Source: Streptomyces reniochalinae (GTDB lineage: Bacteria; Actinomycetota; Actinomycetes; Streptomycetales; Streptomycetaceae). From it: DNA of 64,000 bases. Each line of letters begins with the position of its first letter. The stretch's first letter is position 1. Positions 25,118 through 33,043 of this stretch are shown here, piece after piece. The notes under the pieces were generated by a model that saw nothing but the letters and a program-made list of their open reading frames with translations, did no database searches and was not told the origin of the DNA. The stretch covers positions 1 through 64,000 of the forward strand of contig NZ_QOIM01000037.1 of the NCBI RefSeq assembly GCF_003323735.1. The letters run 5' to 3'. The position numbers and the translations under genes are program-made.

Positions 25118-27805
25118 ATGGCAACAACCCGACCCCAGCCACCGGTTGGGGGGCCCCGCGACGCCGTGCAAGGGGCCGGCGGCGGGGCCCGACACGCGGC
25201 TCACGGACACGCAGTCGGCGGCCAGGCCCAGGCCCCGGCTCCGGGTGCGGGCACCACTGCCGCACCGGCATCCGACGGCACACCGAAGATGACACACCGG
25301 CAGATCATGGAGGCGCTCTCCGGGCTGCTGCTCGGCATGTTCGTCGCCATCCTGTCGTCGACGATCGTCTCCACGGCCCTGCCGAAGATCATCGCCGATC
25401 TGAACGGCAGCCAGAGCTCCTACACCTGGGTGGTGACGGCATCGCTGCTGGCGATGACCGCCTCGACCCCGCTGTGGGGCAAGCTGGCCGACCTCACCAG
25501 CAAGAAGCTGCTGGTGCAGGTGGCGCTGATCGTCTTCGTCCTGGCCTCGGCAGGCGCGGGTCTCTCGCAGAACCCCGGCATGCTGATCACCTTCCGTGTG
25601 GTCCAGGGCATAGGAATGGGCGGGCTGTCCGCCCTGGCACAGATCATCATGGCCGCGATGATCTCCCCGCGTGAGCGCGGGCGGTACAGCGGCTACCTCG
25701 GCGCCACCTTCGCCGTCGCCACCGTCGGCGGTCCGCTGCTCGGCGGCGTGATCACCGACACGAGCTGGCTCGGCTGGCGCTGGTGCTTCTACGTCGGTGT
25801 CCCGTTCGCGATCATCGCGCTGATCGTGCTGCAGAAGACGCTGAAGCTGCCCGTCATCAAGCGAGAGGGCGTCAAGGTCGACTGGCTCGGCGCGTTCCTC
25901 GTCGCCGCCGCGGCCTGCACCCTGCTGCTGTGGGTCACCTTCGCGGGCGACAAGTACGACTGGGTCTCCTGGCAGACCTACGCCATGGTCGGCGGCGCCA
26001 TCGTGCTGGCACTGCTGTTCGTGCTCGTCGAGTCGAAGGCCAAGGAGCCGATCATTCCGCTGCGGCTGTTCCGCAACGGCACGATCACCCTGGCAGCCGT
26101 CGCCTCGCTGTTCGTCGGCATCGCGATGTTCGGCGCGACGGTCTTCCTCAGCCAGTACTTCCAGCTGGCGCGCGGCGAGTCGCCGACGATGGCCGGTGTC
26201 ATGACGATCCCGATGATCGCGGGACTCTTCGTCTCCACCACCATCTCCGGCCAGATCATCACCCGCACCGGCAAGTGGAAGCGGTTCCTGATCGCCGGCG
26301 GTGTGCTGATGACGGCGGGCATGGGCCTGCTGGGCACCATGCGCTACGACACCGAGTACTGGCACCTGGCGATCTTCATGGCGCTGCTCGGACTCGGCGT
26401 CGGCATGATGATGCAGAACCTGGTGCTCGCCACCCAGAACCAGGTCAAGGCCAATGACCTGGGCGCGGCCAGCTCCACGGTGAACTTCTTCCGTTCCCTG
26501 GGCGGTGCGGTCGGCGTCTCGGCGCTCGGCGCCGTGCTCTCCACCCGGATCACCCACTACATGGAGGACGGCTTCGCCAAGCTGGGCATGAAGCCCGGCG
26601 CGACCGGCGGCTCCACCGGTGGAGGCGGCAGCGCGCTGCCCGAGGTCGACAAGCTGCCAGGCCCCGTGCGCACCGTCGTGGAGAGCGCCTACGGCCACGG
26701 CATCGGCGACATCTACCTGTTCGCCGCACCGGTCGCGCTGCTGGCGCTGCTGAGCGTGCTGTTCATCCGCGAGGTCCCGCTGCGCACCACCTCGGCCAAC
26801 GAGGCGGACGAGGAGGACGCACGGCAGCCCGCCATGGCGACGGCCTCCGCGGGGGTCTCCGCACAGCCGGCCGAGACACCGGCCGTCGAGCGCACGGCAC
26901 CGCAGCCGATGGCCGGCCCGCAGGCCGCACCGGCCGCTGTCGCCCAGCCGCAGTCCGCACCACAGGGGGGCGACACTCAGCAGTTCAGGGAGTACGCATC
27001 CATGGCCACAGCCCAGTCCCCGGCTCCGGTACCCACCAGCGGTTACGGGGTCTACGGCACCGTACGCAACGCCGACGGCATCGGTGTCGCCCGCGCGGCG
27101 GTCACGCTGATCTCGCTCAGCGGACGGCAGCTCGGTCGCTCCGTCGCCCACGCCGACGGCTCCTACGGGCTGGACGCGCCAGGGCCTGGCTCGTACGTCC
27201 TGATCGCGGCCGCCGACGGCCACCAGCCGCAGGCGTCCACGATCGTGATCGGCGAGGGTCCTCTCAGCCACGACCTGCTGCTGTCGGGCACCAGCGGCCT
27301 GGCGGGCCAGGTGCGCGGGCTGGCGGACGGCGCCCCGGTGAGCGGCGCGATGGTCGTCGTCACCGACGTGCGCGGCGAGGTGCTGGCCACCGGCGTGACC
27401 GGCGACTCCGGCGACTACCGCTTCGACGAGCTGGTCACCGGCACCTTCACGCTCGCCGTGAACGCCGGCGGCTACCGGCCCACCGCGGTCCCGGTCGAGG
27501 TGCAGGGCCAGGGCGTGACCCGGCTCGACATCGACCTGGCGTCCGGGGCCCGGGTGACCGGCACCGTGCGCGCGGGTGCGCACCGCGCCCCGTTGCAGGA
27601 CGCGCGGGTCACGCTGGTGGACGCCGCCGGCAACGTCATCGCCACGTCCACCACCGGTGAGGACGGCGCCTACGCCTTCACCGACCTGGACGCCGGCGAC
27701 TACTCGGTCATCGCCAGCGGGTACCCGCCCCAGGCGAACGCGCTGCGCGTGGCCGGACCCGGAGTGGACGCGTACGACATCGAACTGCACCACCCGGACG
27801 AGTGA
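25118..27805 (+). CDS. DHA2-type MFS exporter fused to carboxypeptidase-regulatory-like domains
   Basis: The 895-residue protein has a ~65-residue low-complexity start, then fourteen predicted membrane helices (about residues 70-550) with the MFS loop motif GKLADLTSKKLL. This is an EmrB/QacA-type drug:proton antiporter. A Pro/Ala/Gln linker is followed by three tandem beta-sandwich repeats (about 640-895; repeated pattern GVARAAVTLISLSGRQLGRS, then DGSYGL-like, Y-rich turns) of the CarboxypepD_reg type. Such extracytoplasmic domains are unusual on an exporter. It follows marR and precedes a YceI gene carrying the same domain. Confidence 0.8.
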   Translation: MATTRPQPPVGGPRDAVQGAGGGARHAAHGHAVGGQAQAPAPGAGTTAAPASDGTPKMTHRQIMEALSGLLLGMFVAILSSTIVSTALPKIIADLNGSQSSYTWVVTASLLAMTASTPLWGKLADLTSKKLLVQVALIVFVLASAGAGLSQNPGMLITFRVVQGIGMGGLSALAQIIMAAMISPRERGRYSGYLGATFAVATVGGPLLGGVITDTSWLGWRWCFYVGVPFAIIALIVLQKTLKLPVIKREGVKVDWLGAFLVAAAACTLLLWVTFAGDKYDWVSWQTYAMVGGAIVLALLFVLVESKAKEPIIPLRLFRNGTITLAAVASLFVGIAMFGATVFLSQYFQLARGESPTMAGVMTIPMIAGLFVSTTISGQIITRTGKWKRFLIAGGVLMTAGMGLLGTMRYDTEYWHLAIFMALLGLGVGMMMQNLVLATQNQVKANDLGAASSTVNFFRSLGGAVGVSALGAVLSTRITHYMEDGFAKLGMKPGATGGSTGGGGSALPEVDKLPGPVRTVVESAYGHGIGDIYLFAAPVALLALLSVLFIREVPLRTTSANEADEEDARQPAMATASAGVSAQPAETPAVERTAPQPMAGPQAAPAAVAQPQSAPQGGDTQQFREYASMATAQSPAPVPTSGYGVYGTVRNADGIGVARAAVTLISLSGRQLGRSVAHADGSYGLDAPGPGSYVLIAAADGHQPQASTIVIGEGPLSHDLLLSGTSGLAGQVRGLADGAPVSGAMVVVTDVRGEVLATGVTGDSGDYRFDELVTGTFTLAVNAGGYRPTAVPVEVQGQGVTRLDIDLASGARVTGTVRAGAHRAPLQDARVTLVDAAGNVIATSTTGEDGAYAFTDLDAGDYSVIASGYPPQANALRVAGPGVDAYDIELHHPDE

Positions 27806-27995
27806 CCCCCCGGTCCGGACGGCGCGCGTCATCGAGCGGAGCGCGCGCCGTCGGGACCGGCCCGGGGAAGGGCCCCGGCCGCCCGGAGAACCGCACTGCG
27901 ACCGCACAGCGAACCGCACTGCGCGAGCGCGGGCAAGGGACGGCCCGCCGCCGAGGCGCCGGGGCCCGTCGTATGCGAGAAGGAGCAAGGAAGAC

Positions 27996-28940
27996 ATGAC
28001 AGTCGGGGCAAGCGGAGCAGACGGCGCCCACGGCGCCGACCTCCCCGGGACAGGTGTCCCCGGGACGGGTGTCCCGGGGGCAGGCGCCCCGGGGACGGGC
28101 GCCGGTGGGACGGGCGCCGGCGGGGGCGGCGTTCGCGCACGGGTGCGGACCCGGGACGGCTGGGCGGTGCAGCACGCCGTGCTGACCGTCACCGACATGA
28201 CCGGCAACCAGGTCCTGCGTGCCGAGGCCGACGACGAGGGGTTCGTGCGCAGCGCGGAGCCGCTGCCCGCGGGCCCGTACACGGTGATCGCCACGGCCGT
28301 CGGTTACGCACCGGCCGCCTCCACGGCGATGGTCACCGCCTCAGGGCGCGCGGACCTGGGCACCCTGGTACTCGCCCGGCAGGGCGGCGTCGAACTGCCG
28401 CCGCCCGGCACCTGGACGATCGACCCGATGCACTCCACGGTCGCCGCCAGCGCCCAGCACCTGGGCATGACCAGCGTGCACGGCAGGTTCACCGAGTTCG
28501 GCGGCCGCATCGAGATCGCCCAGGACTCGGAGAAGTCGTCGGTGGAAGCCGTCATCAAGGCGGAGTCCATCAACACCGGCAACGACATGCGCGACCAGCA
28601 CCTGCGCTCCGGGGACTTCCTCAACATCGAGACCTACCCGGACATCACCTACCGGAGCACGGGCGTCGACGTGGCAGGCCCCGACCGGTGGACGGTGCAC
28701 GGACAGCTCGGCATGCACGGTGTCGTCCGCGACGTGGACCTGGACCTGACCTACCTGGGCACCGGGCCCGACCCGTGGGGCGGCGTACGGGCCTCGTTCC
28801 GCGCCACCGCCGAACTGCGGCGCTCGGACTTCGCGATGAACTACAACCAGGTGCTCCAGGCCGGCATCGCGGCAGTCGGCACCACCCTCAGGGTCGACCT
28901 GGACATCCAGGCCGTCCAGGGGGACTCACTGCCGTTCTGA
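27996..28940 (+). CDS. YceI-family protein with N-terminal carboxypeptidase-regulatory-like domain
   Basis: The 314-residue protein has a Gly-rich start (to ~45), a CarboxypepD_reg-like domain (about 46-125, VRTRDGWAVQHAVLTVTD), then a YceI lipocalin-like barrel (WTIDPMHSTVAASAQHLGM to the end). YceI proteins bind long isoprenoid chains. No signal peptide is seen, so it may be cytoplasmic. It lies 190 bases after the MFS gene in the same direction and shares that gene's extra domain, so both may handle the same lipid-like compound. Confidence 0.8.
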   Translation: MTVGASGADGAHGADLPGTGVPGTGVPGAGAPGTGAGGTGAGGGGVRARVRTRDGWAVQHAVLTVTDMTGNQVLRAEADDEGFVRSAEPLPAGPYTVIATAVGYAPAASTAMVTASGRADLGTLVLARQGGVELPPPGTWTIDPMHSTVAASAQHLGMTSVHGRFTEFGGRIEIAQDSEKSSVEAVIKAESINTGNDMRDQHLRSGDFLNIETYPDITYRSTGVDVAGPDRWTVHGQLGMHGVVRDVDLDLTYLGTGPDPWGGVRASFRATAELRRSDFAMNYNQVLQAGIAAVGTTLRVDLDIQAVQGDSLPF

Positions 28941-29028
28941 CGGCCCACGGCCGGCAGGGGGTCTCACGATTCCCCGCCGGCCACCTCACCGGTCCCCGGA
29001 ACTCGGTCCGCACCCGTTTCAACGGTCC

Positions 29029-29835
29029 TCACCGGTCCTCGGGGGAGGGTGGCTGCGGCGGAATCACGGGCGTGGCCCGGCCCTGCGGGGCCGGACCACG
29101 CCCTCCTCGCGTTCCGGCCTCGATACCGGCGATCACGCAGTCCAGCGCGACACCGAAGTCCCGCTCCGCCACCGGACGCACGGCCTCCGCACCGGCCACG
29201 TACTCGGGACGCGCCCCCAGCGCCGTACGCAGCGCGTCGAAACAGTCCTGCGAACTGACCCCCGCCTCGCTGCACCTGCGGTTCCAGCTCTCCTCGACGG
29301 CCGCGTGCCCGTAGACGAACGAGAAGAGAGCCGCCAGCGCGCCGTCCGCCTGCTGCTCGGGCAGCCCGGAACGCAGCAGCACCCGCCGCACCCCCAGCTG
29401 GAAGCCCATCGCGCTCGGCCCGACGTTCAAGAAGCTGCCCAACGTGCCCGAAGCCCACGGATGACGGCGCAGCAGCCCGCGCAGCGCGAACGCAGCCTGC
29501 CGCAACTGCTCACGCCAGTCGGCGCCTTCGGCCTCCGCGTCCGGCACCTCCAGCTCACCCTCGACCGCGTCCAGCGCCAGTTCGAGCAGATCGTCCTTAC
29601 GATCCACGTACCAGTACACCGACATGGCCGTCACGCCCAGGTCCGCGGCCAGCCGGCGCATCGAGAACCTCGCCAGCCCCTCGGTGTCCAGCAACCGCAC
29701 CGCCGCCGCCGTGATCTTCTCCCGGTCCAGCCCCTCCGTCTGCGACGCACCGGACGCCTTGCGGCGCACCTCGGGCCGCTCCTCCAGCCACACGCTGGTC
29801 CTGCGCATCCGGCTCGTGCGGCTGCCGTCGCTCAT
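29029..29835 (-). CDS. TetR-family regulator
   Basis: The 268-residue protein has the TetR helix-turn-helix (KITAAAVRLLDTEGLARFSM, then RRLAADLGVTAMSVYWYVDRK) and a TetR_C-type ligand domain. The start is ATG 29835 (SDGSRTSRMRR). It lies convergent to the YceI gene. Its own target is not obvious; the 273 bases upstream to 30108 are gene-free and may hold operators. Confidence 0.8.
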   Translation of the reverse strand: MSDGSRTSRMRRTSVWLEERPEVRRKASGASQTEGLDREKITAAAVRLLDTEGLARFSMRRLAADLGVTAMSVYWYVDRKDDLLELALDAVEGELEVPDAEAEGADWREQLRQAAFALRGLLRRHPWASGTLGSFLNVGPSAMGFQLGVRRVLLRSGLPEQQADGALAALFSFVYGHAAVEESWNRRCSEAGVSSQDCFDALRTALGARPEYVAGAEAVRPVAERDFGVALDCVIAGIEAGTRGGRGPAPQGRATPVIPPQPPSPEDR

Positions 29836-30108
29836 GGCACGCCCTCCTTCGTGGGCCGCCCGGCCCAGAGCCGGTCTCAGGGGCGGAACGGGGCGGCAAC
29901 AGCCCGGGGGAACCCGGACCGTTACCCCCTCGATGCTAATCCGTATCCGCCCCCTCATCCGCCTTCGGCAACCCGAATACCGCTATTCCGGATCCGGCCG
30001 GGACCGGATCCGGGGCGGGCACCGAGGAAGGGCGCCGGGGTGGACGCTGGTGAGGAGGTGCGCTGTGGAGGGCACCGCGCGGTGAGTTACTCGAAGGACT
30101 GACCCCGG

Positions 30109-30597
30109 CTACCGCACAGATTGCGCGGGCTTCTCGGCGGGCTTGAGGACGTAGCCCGCGCCCCGCCGGGTGTGGATCATCCGCTCACGCCCCGCGTCCA
30201 CCTTCCGCCGCAGGTAGGAGATGTAGAGCTCGACGAGGTTCGCGCGGTCGCCGGGCACACCGAACCCGTCGTTCCACACCCGGTCGAGTATCTGGGTCTT
30301 GCTCAGCACCCGGCGGGGGTTGCGCATCAGGAAGCGCAGCAACTGGAACTCGGTCGCGGTCAGCCGGATCGCGTCACCACCGCGCCAGACCTCCCGCGTC
30401 TCCTCGTCCAGCGACAGATCCCCGACGACGAGCAAACGGCTGCTCGCACAGACGCGTTCGCGCGCTCCGTGCGCCGTGCGCGCCGTGCGGGCGTCGCCCG
30501 CCCCGCCGGCCGGAGGCGCCCCGCGCGCCGCGTCCGTCCCGTACCCGTGTCGCTGTACGCGCGGCGCCGCGGCCGCGCTGCTTCCGCTCCGGCTCAT
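30109..30597 (-). CDS. orphan OmpR/PhoB-type winged-helix protein without receiver domain
   Basis: Of 162 residues, the last ~100 form a complete Trans_reg_C winged helix (SLDEETREVWRGGDAIRLTA, then TEFQLLRFLMRNPRRVLSK, wing TRRGAGYVLK). The N-terminal ~60 residues are Ala/Gly/Arg-rich and disordered, with no receiver domain and no phosphorylatable Asp. ATG 30597 (SRSGSSAAAA) is used; an upstream start at 30711 is possible. No kinase gene is adjacent. It may act unphosphorylated, like other receiver-less members. Confidence 0.7.
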   Translation of the reverse strand: MSRSGSSAAAAPRVQRHGYGTDAARGAPPAGGAGDARTARTAHGARERVCASSRLLVVGDLSLDEETREVWRGGDAIRLTATEFQLLRFLMRNPRRVLSKTQILDRVWNDGFGVPGDRANLVELYISYLRRKVDAGRERMIHTRRGAGYVLKPAEKPAQSVR

Positions 30598-30808
30598 CCC
30601 ACCACCATCGGGCAACAGCGTGAGAGGACTCTTTGCGGAATCTGTGATTCCGCTGAGAACGAGCGGGAGCGCCCTTCGGTACGCGGCCGGCCCGGGCGCT
30701 CGTAGCGGCACCCGGAACCGGAAGGCACCGCCAGCACCGAGGCACCGACAGCGCTGACGGCACCGCCAGCACCGACGGCACTGGAACGGGGCGGCCTAGA
30801 GTCTCCCT

Positions 30809-31324
30809 GTGACAGCAGTCGTAGCAGCGATGATCACGGCCGTGGTCGGCGTCCTGGGCACCCTGTTCGCGCCCGTACTCACCCAGCGCATATCCGCACG
30901 CCAGCGCGCGGAGGAACGGGTCGAGACCGAACGGCTCCGCCGCTTCGAGGAGCGCCGCGCCGCCTACACGTCGATGAACCGCGCCTCCCGCCAGTTCAGC
31001 ACCCTCCTCAAGGACGCCCTGCACCGCCTGCGCGACGGCGTCTACACCGACCACGAGCGCACAGCCCTGGAAGAGGCCCGCCTCGAATACCGGGACCGCT
31101 ACGCGGAAGCCCAGATGATCGTCCCCGAACGCGTACTGGAGGCGTCCCGCGCCGCCAACCGCGTCCTGGCGGAGGCCGACGGAGCGGTCAAACGCATCGA
31201 CCGCGGCCGCCCCCTCGAAGGGGAGGACGCCGAGTCGGTCCGCCACACCCTCACCGCCGACGGTGACCCCAAACTGGCCGCCATGCGCCGCCTCATGCGT
31301 GAGGACCTGGGCGTGACGGACTGA
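30809..31324 (+). CDS. membrane-anchored coiled-coil protein
   Basis: The 171-residue protein has one N-terminal hydrophobic segment (residues ~3-25) followed by a highly charged helical domain. Actinobacterial proteins of this build are uncharacterised. GTG 30809 is used; a terminator follows the stop. Confidence 0.65.
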   Translation: MTAVVAAMITAVVGVLGTLFAPVLTQRISARQRAEERVETERLRRFEERRAAYTSMNRASRQFSTLLKDALHRLRDGVYTDHERTALEEARLEYRDRYAEAQMIVPERVLEASRAANRVLAEADGAVKRIDRGRPLEGEDAESVRHTLTADGDPKLAAMRRLMREDLGVTD

Positions 31325-31377
31325 GCCCCGCCAGCGCACAACCTCCGCAACCGGACCCCGCGCCGCCGTACGACGCG

Positions 31378-31414
31378 AAAGAGCCCCGCTCCGATGATCC
31401 GGAGCGGGGCTCTT
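31378..31414. terminator. bidirectional terminator
   Basis: Arms gagccccgctcc (31381-31392) and ggagcggggctc (31401-31412) with A/T runs outside form a strong hairpin. It lies between the plus-strand gene ending at 31324 and the minus-strand tRNA-Arg. Confidence 0.75.
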
Positions 31415-31424
31415 ACCTGGTGTG

Positions 31425-31497
31425 CGCGCTCGGCAGGATTCGAACCTGCAACCTTCTGATCCGTAGTCAGATGCTCTATCCGTTAAGCTACGAGCGC
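31425..31497 (-). tRNA. tRNA-Arg (ACG)
   Basis: Read on the minus strand the 73-nt molecule has a 7-bp acceptor stem (GCGCTCG/CGAGCGC), anticodon stem TCTGA/TCAGA with loop CTACGGA (anticodon ACG), and T-arm GCAGG-TTCGAAT-CCTGC. CCA is not encoded directly. Confidence 0.95.
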
Positions 31498-31685
31498 TTG
31501 CTGTCCGGCTGTTCTCTTGCCGGTCGGCGTTGCGGGAACAACATTACATGACCTCCGGCCGGAGGCGAAATCCGTTGAGGACAGCCGCCCTGACCTGCGG
31601 AAACGGCGGATCCAGGCGGAAAACGGTGCGGCGGTGCGGTGGACGGCACGGCGCACACACGGCACACGCACGCGGCGCACACGAC

Positions 31686-31713
31686 GAAAGCCCCGGCCTG
31701 GGGCCGGGGCTTC
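31686..31713 (-). terminator. terminator of tRNA-Ser
   Basis: A GC-rich inverted repeat (aagccccggcc / ggccggggctt) lies 25 bases beyond the tRNA-Ser 3' end, on its transcribed strand. Confidence 0.65.
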
Positions 31714-31737
31714 GGTGATCATGCTGCGGATCAGAAG

Positions 31738-31827
31738 CGGAGGCTCCGGGATTTGAACCCGGGATGGGGGATCACCCCAAACCGCATTAGCAGTGCGGCG
31801 CCATAGACCAGACTAGGCGAAGCCTCC
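31738..31827 (-). tRNA. tRNA-Ser (GCT)
   Basis: The 90-nt minus-strand tRNA has acceptor GGAGGCT/AGCCTCC, anticodon loop CTGCTAA (anticodon GCT), the long variable arm of serine tRNAs and T-arm CCGGG-TTCAAAT-CCCGG. It is intact, unlike the tRNA-Ser fragment at 13242. Confidence 0.95.
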
Positions 31828-32166
31828 AGACACACTCGGCGCTTCCGAAGAGGCGGACGAGGTGTGTGCTGATGATGGCACAGCCTCGGGGGCTGTCTCC
31901 AATCGCCCCTACCGTACTCGGTCGGCGGACCCCTGGGCAAAGCGTGGGGCCGGTCCCCTTGCTCCGCCTGCTCCCCTGCGTCCGGCCGGCGCCCGGACGC
32001 AGCGCTCGGACGGCGCGCGCCCGGACGGGTTCCGGGGCGCAACGGGGCGGCCGGGGCGGCGTTAACCCACAGGGGGCGTACTCGCGGCGCCCCCCTTCCC
32101 TCTCACCCCAAAGGACCGCGCGCCCCGTCAGCAGTGCGGGCGCTCCTCACTCACCGGAGTCATCCC
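31828..32166. other. 339-bp intergenic region
   Basis: It holds the promoter region of the minus-strand tRNA-Ser at its left end and that of the SSI gene at its right end. No further gene or strong repeat is seen. Confidence 0.4.
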
Positions 32167-32616
32167 ATGCCGTGTCGTACTGCTCTCACGCCGGCCGCCC
32201 TGGTGTCCACCGCGGCCGCTCTCCTCTTCCTCGCGGGCGCGCTCTCCGGCGCCCCGGCGGTGGTCCCGGAGGCGTCCGCCGCGACCCGGCCCGCCGACGA
32301 GCTCGCCTTCACCGTGTCGGACAGCGGTACGTCGCACGACGGGTCGTACACGCTGCGGTGCCATCCCGCGGGCGGGGATCACCCTTCGCCGCGGCAGGCC
32401 TGCGCGGCACTCGACCGGGCGACCTCGCAGGGCAAGAAACCCTTCGAACCGGTGTCCGCCGACGCCACGTGCACGTTGGTCTACGGCGGTCCGGCGACCG
32501 CCCGGGTGACGGGCACCTGGCACGGCCGCGACGTCGACGCCAGGTTCAAGCGGGCCAACGGCTGCGAGGTCGACCGGTGGAACAGCCTCGTACCCGCGCT
32601 CCCGCGGACCGCCTGA
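32167..32616 (+). CDS. secreted SSI-family protease inhibitor
   Basis: This 149-residue protein has a signal peptide (to about residue 38, ending ASA). The Streptomyces subtilisin inhibitor fold follows, with its conserved Cys pairs (TLRCHP / QACAALD and ATCTLVY / NGCEVDRW). At the reactive loop the usual CPM-VY is CTL-VY, so P1 would be Leu rather than Met. SSI proteins block extracellular serine proteases during mycelial development. Position matches the second SSI gene of S. coelicolor by inferred gene order. Confidence 0.85.
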   Translation: MPCRTALTPAALVSTAAALLFLAGALSGAPAVVPEASAATRPADELAFTVSDSGTSHDGSYTLRCHPAGGDHPSPRQACAALDRATSQGKKPFEPVSADATCTLVYGGPATARVTGTWHGRDVDARFKRANGCEVDRWNSLVPALPRTA

Positions 32617-32697
32617 GAACGTCCCACGTGCCGACGCCCTCCCCCCCCTGCGGACCGCCTCAGCCCCTCACTCGTGAGGACCATCTGAGGCTCCCCT

Positions 32698-32769
32698 CGT
32701 ACAGGCCGTTCGTACAGGCCGTCCAGGATTCCCCTCGTACAGGCCGTCCGGGATTCCGAACAGGCCGCC
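32698..32769. repeat. short tandem repeats CGTACAGGCCGT
   Basis: Three exact copies (32698-32709, 32711-32722, 32736-32747) and a degenerate fourth (from 32758) lie in the 427-bp gap before the hybrid PAS gene. The wider unit CCCCTCGTACAGGCCG is also repeated. No gene is visible in this gap (32617-33043). The repeats may be replication slippage products or binding sites. Confidence 0.6.
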
Positions 32770-33043
32770 CGGGGTCCGCGCGGGCGGCAGCCGCCGTTCC
32801 ACAGCCCGACGTTTCGGCGGTTCCGGCCGGGCCGGCCGTGAGGGCTTCGCGGCCGGTCCTTGTGCGGGACACGGGTGGGTCCCGTGCATCCGCCGCCGCG
32901 CCCACCACCGCGGCCCGTAGACTCCCCCTAGTGACACGCCCGGGGCGACCGGCAGACTGGCAGCCGTGACCTGACCGGACCAACAGGGAAGAAACGGGCG
33001 GAAGGTCACGAGCACGTGAGGTCAGCAGGAGGGAATTGTCGCC

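Noticed and set aside
25007..28294. 1095-codon minus-strand frame opposite the MFS/YceI genes
   Set aside because: It is an antisense shadow with Gly/Arg/His bias and no motif.
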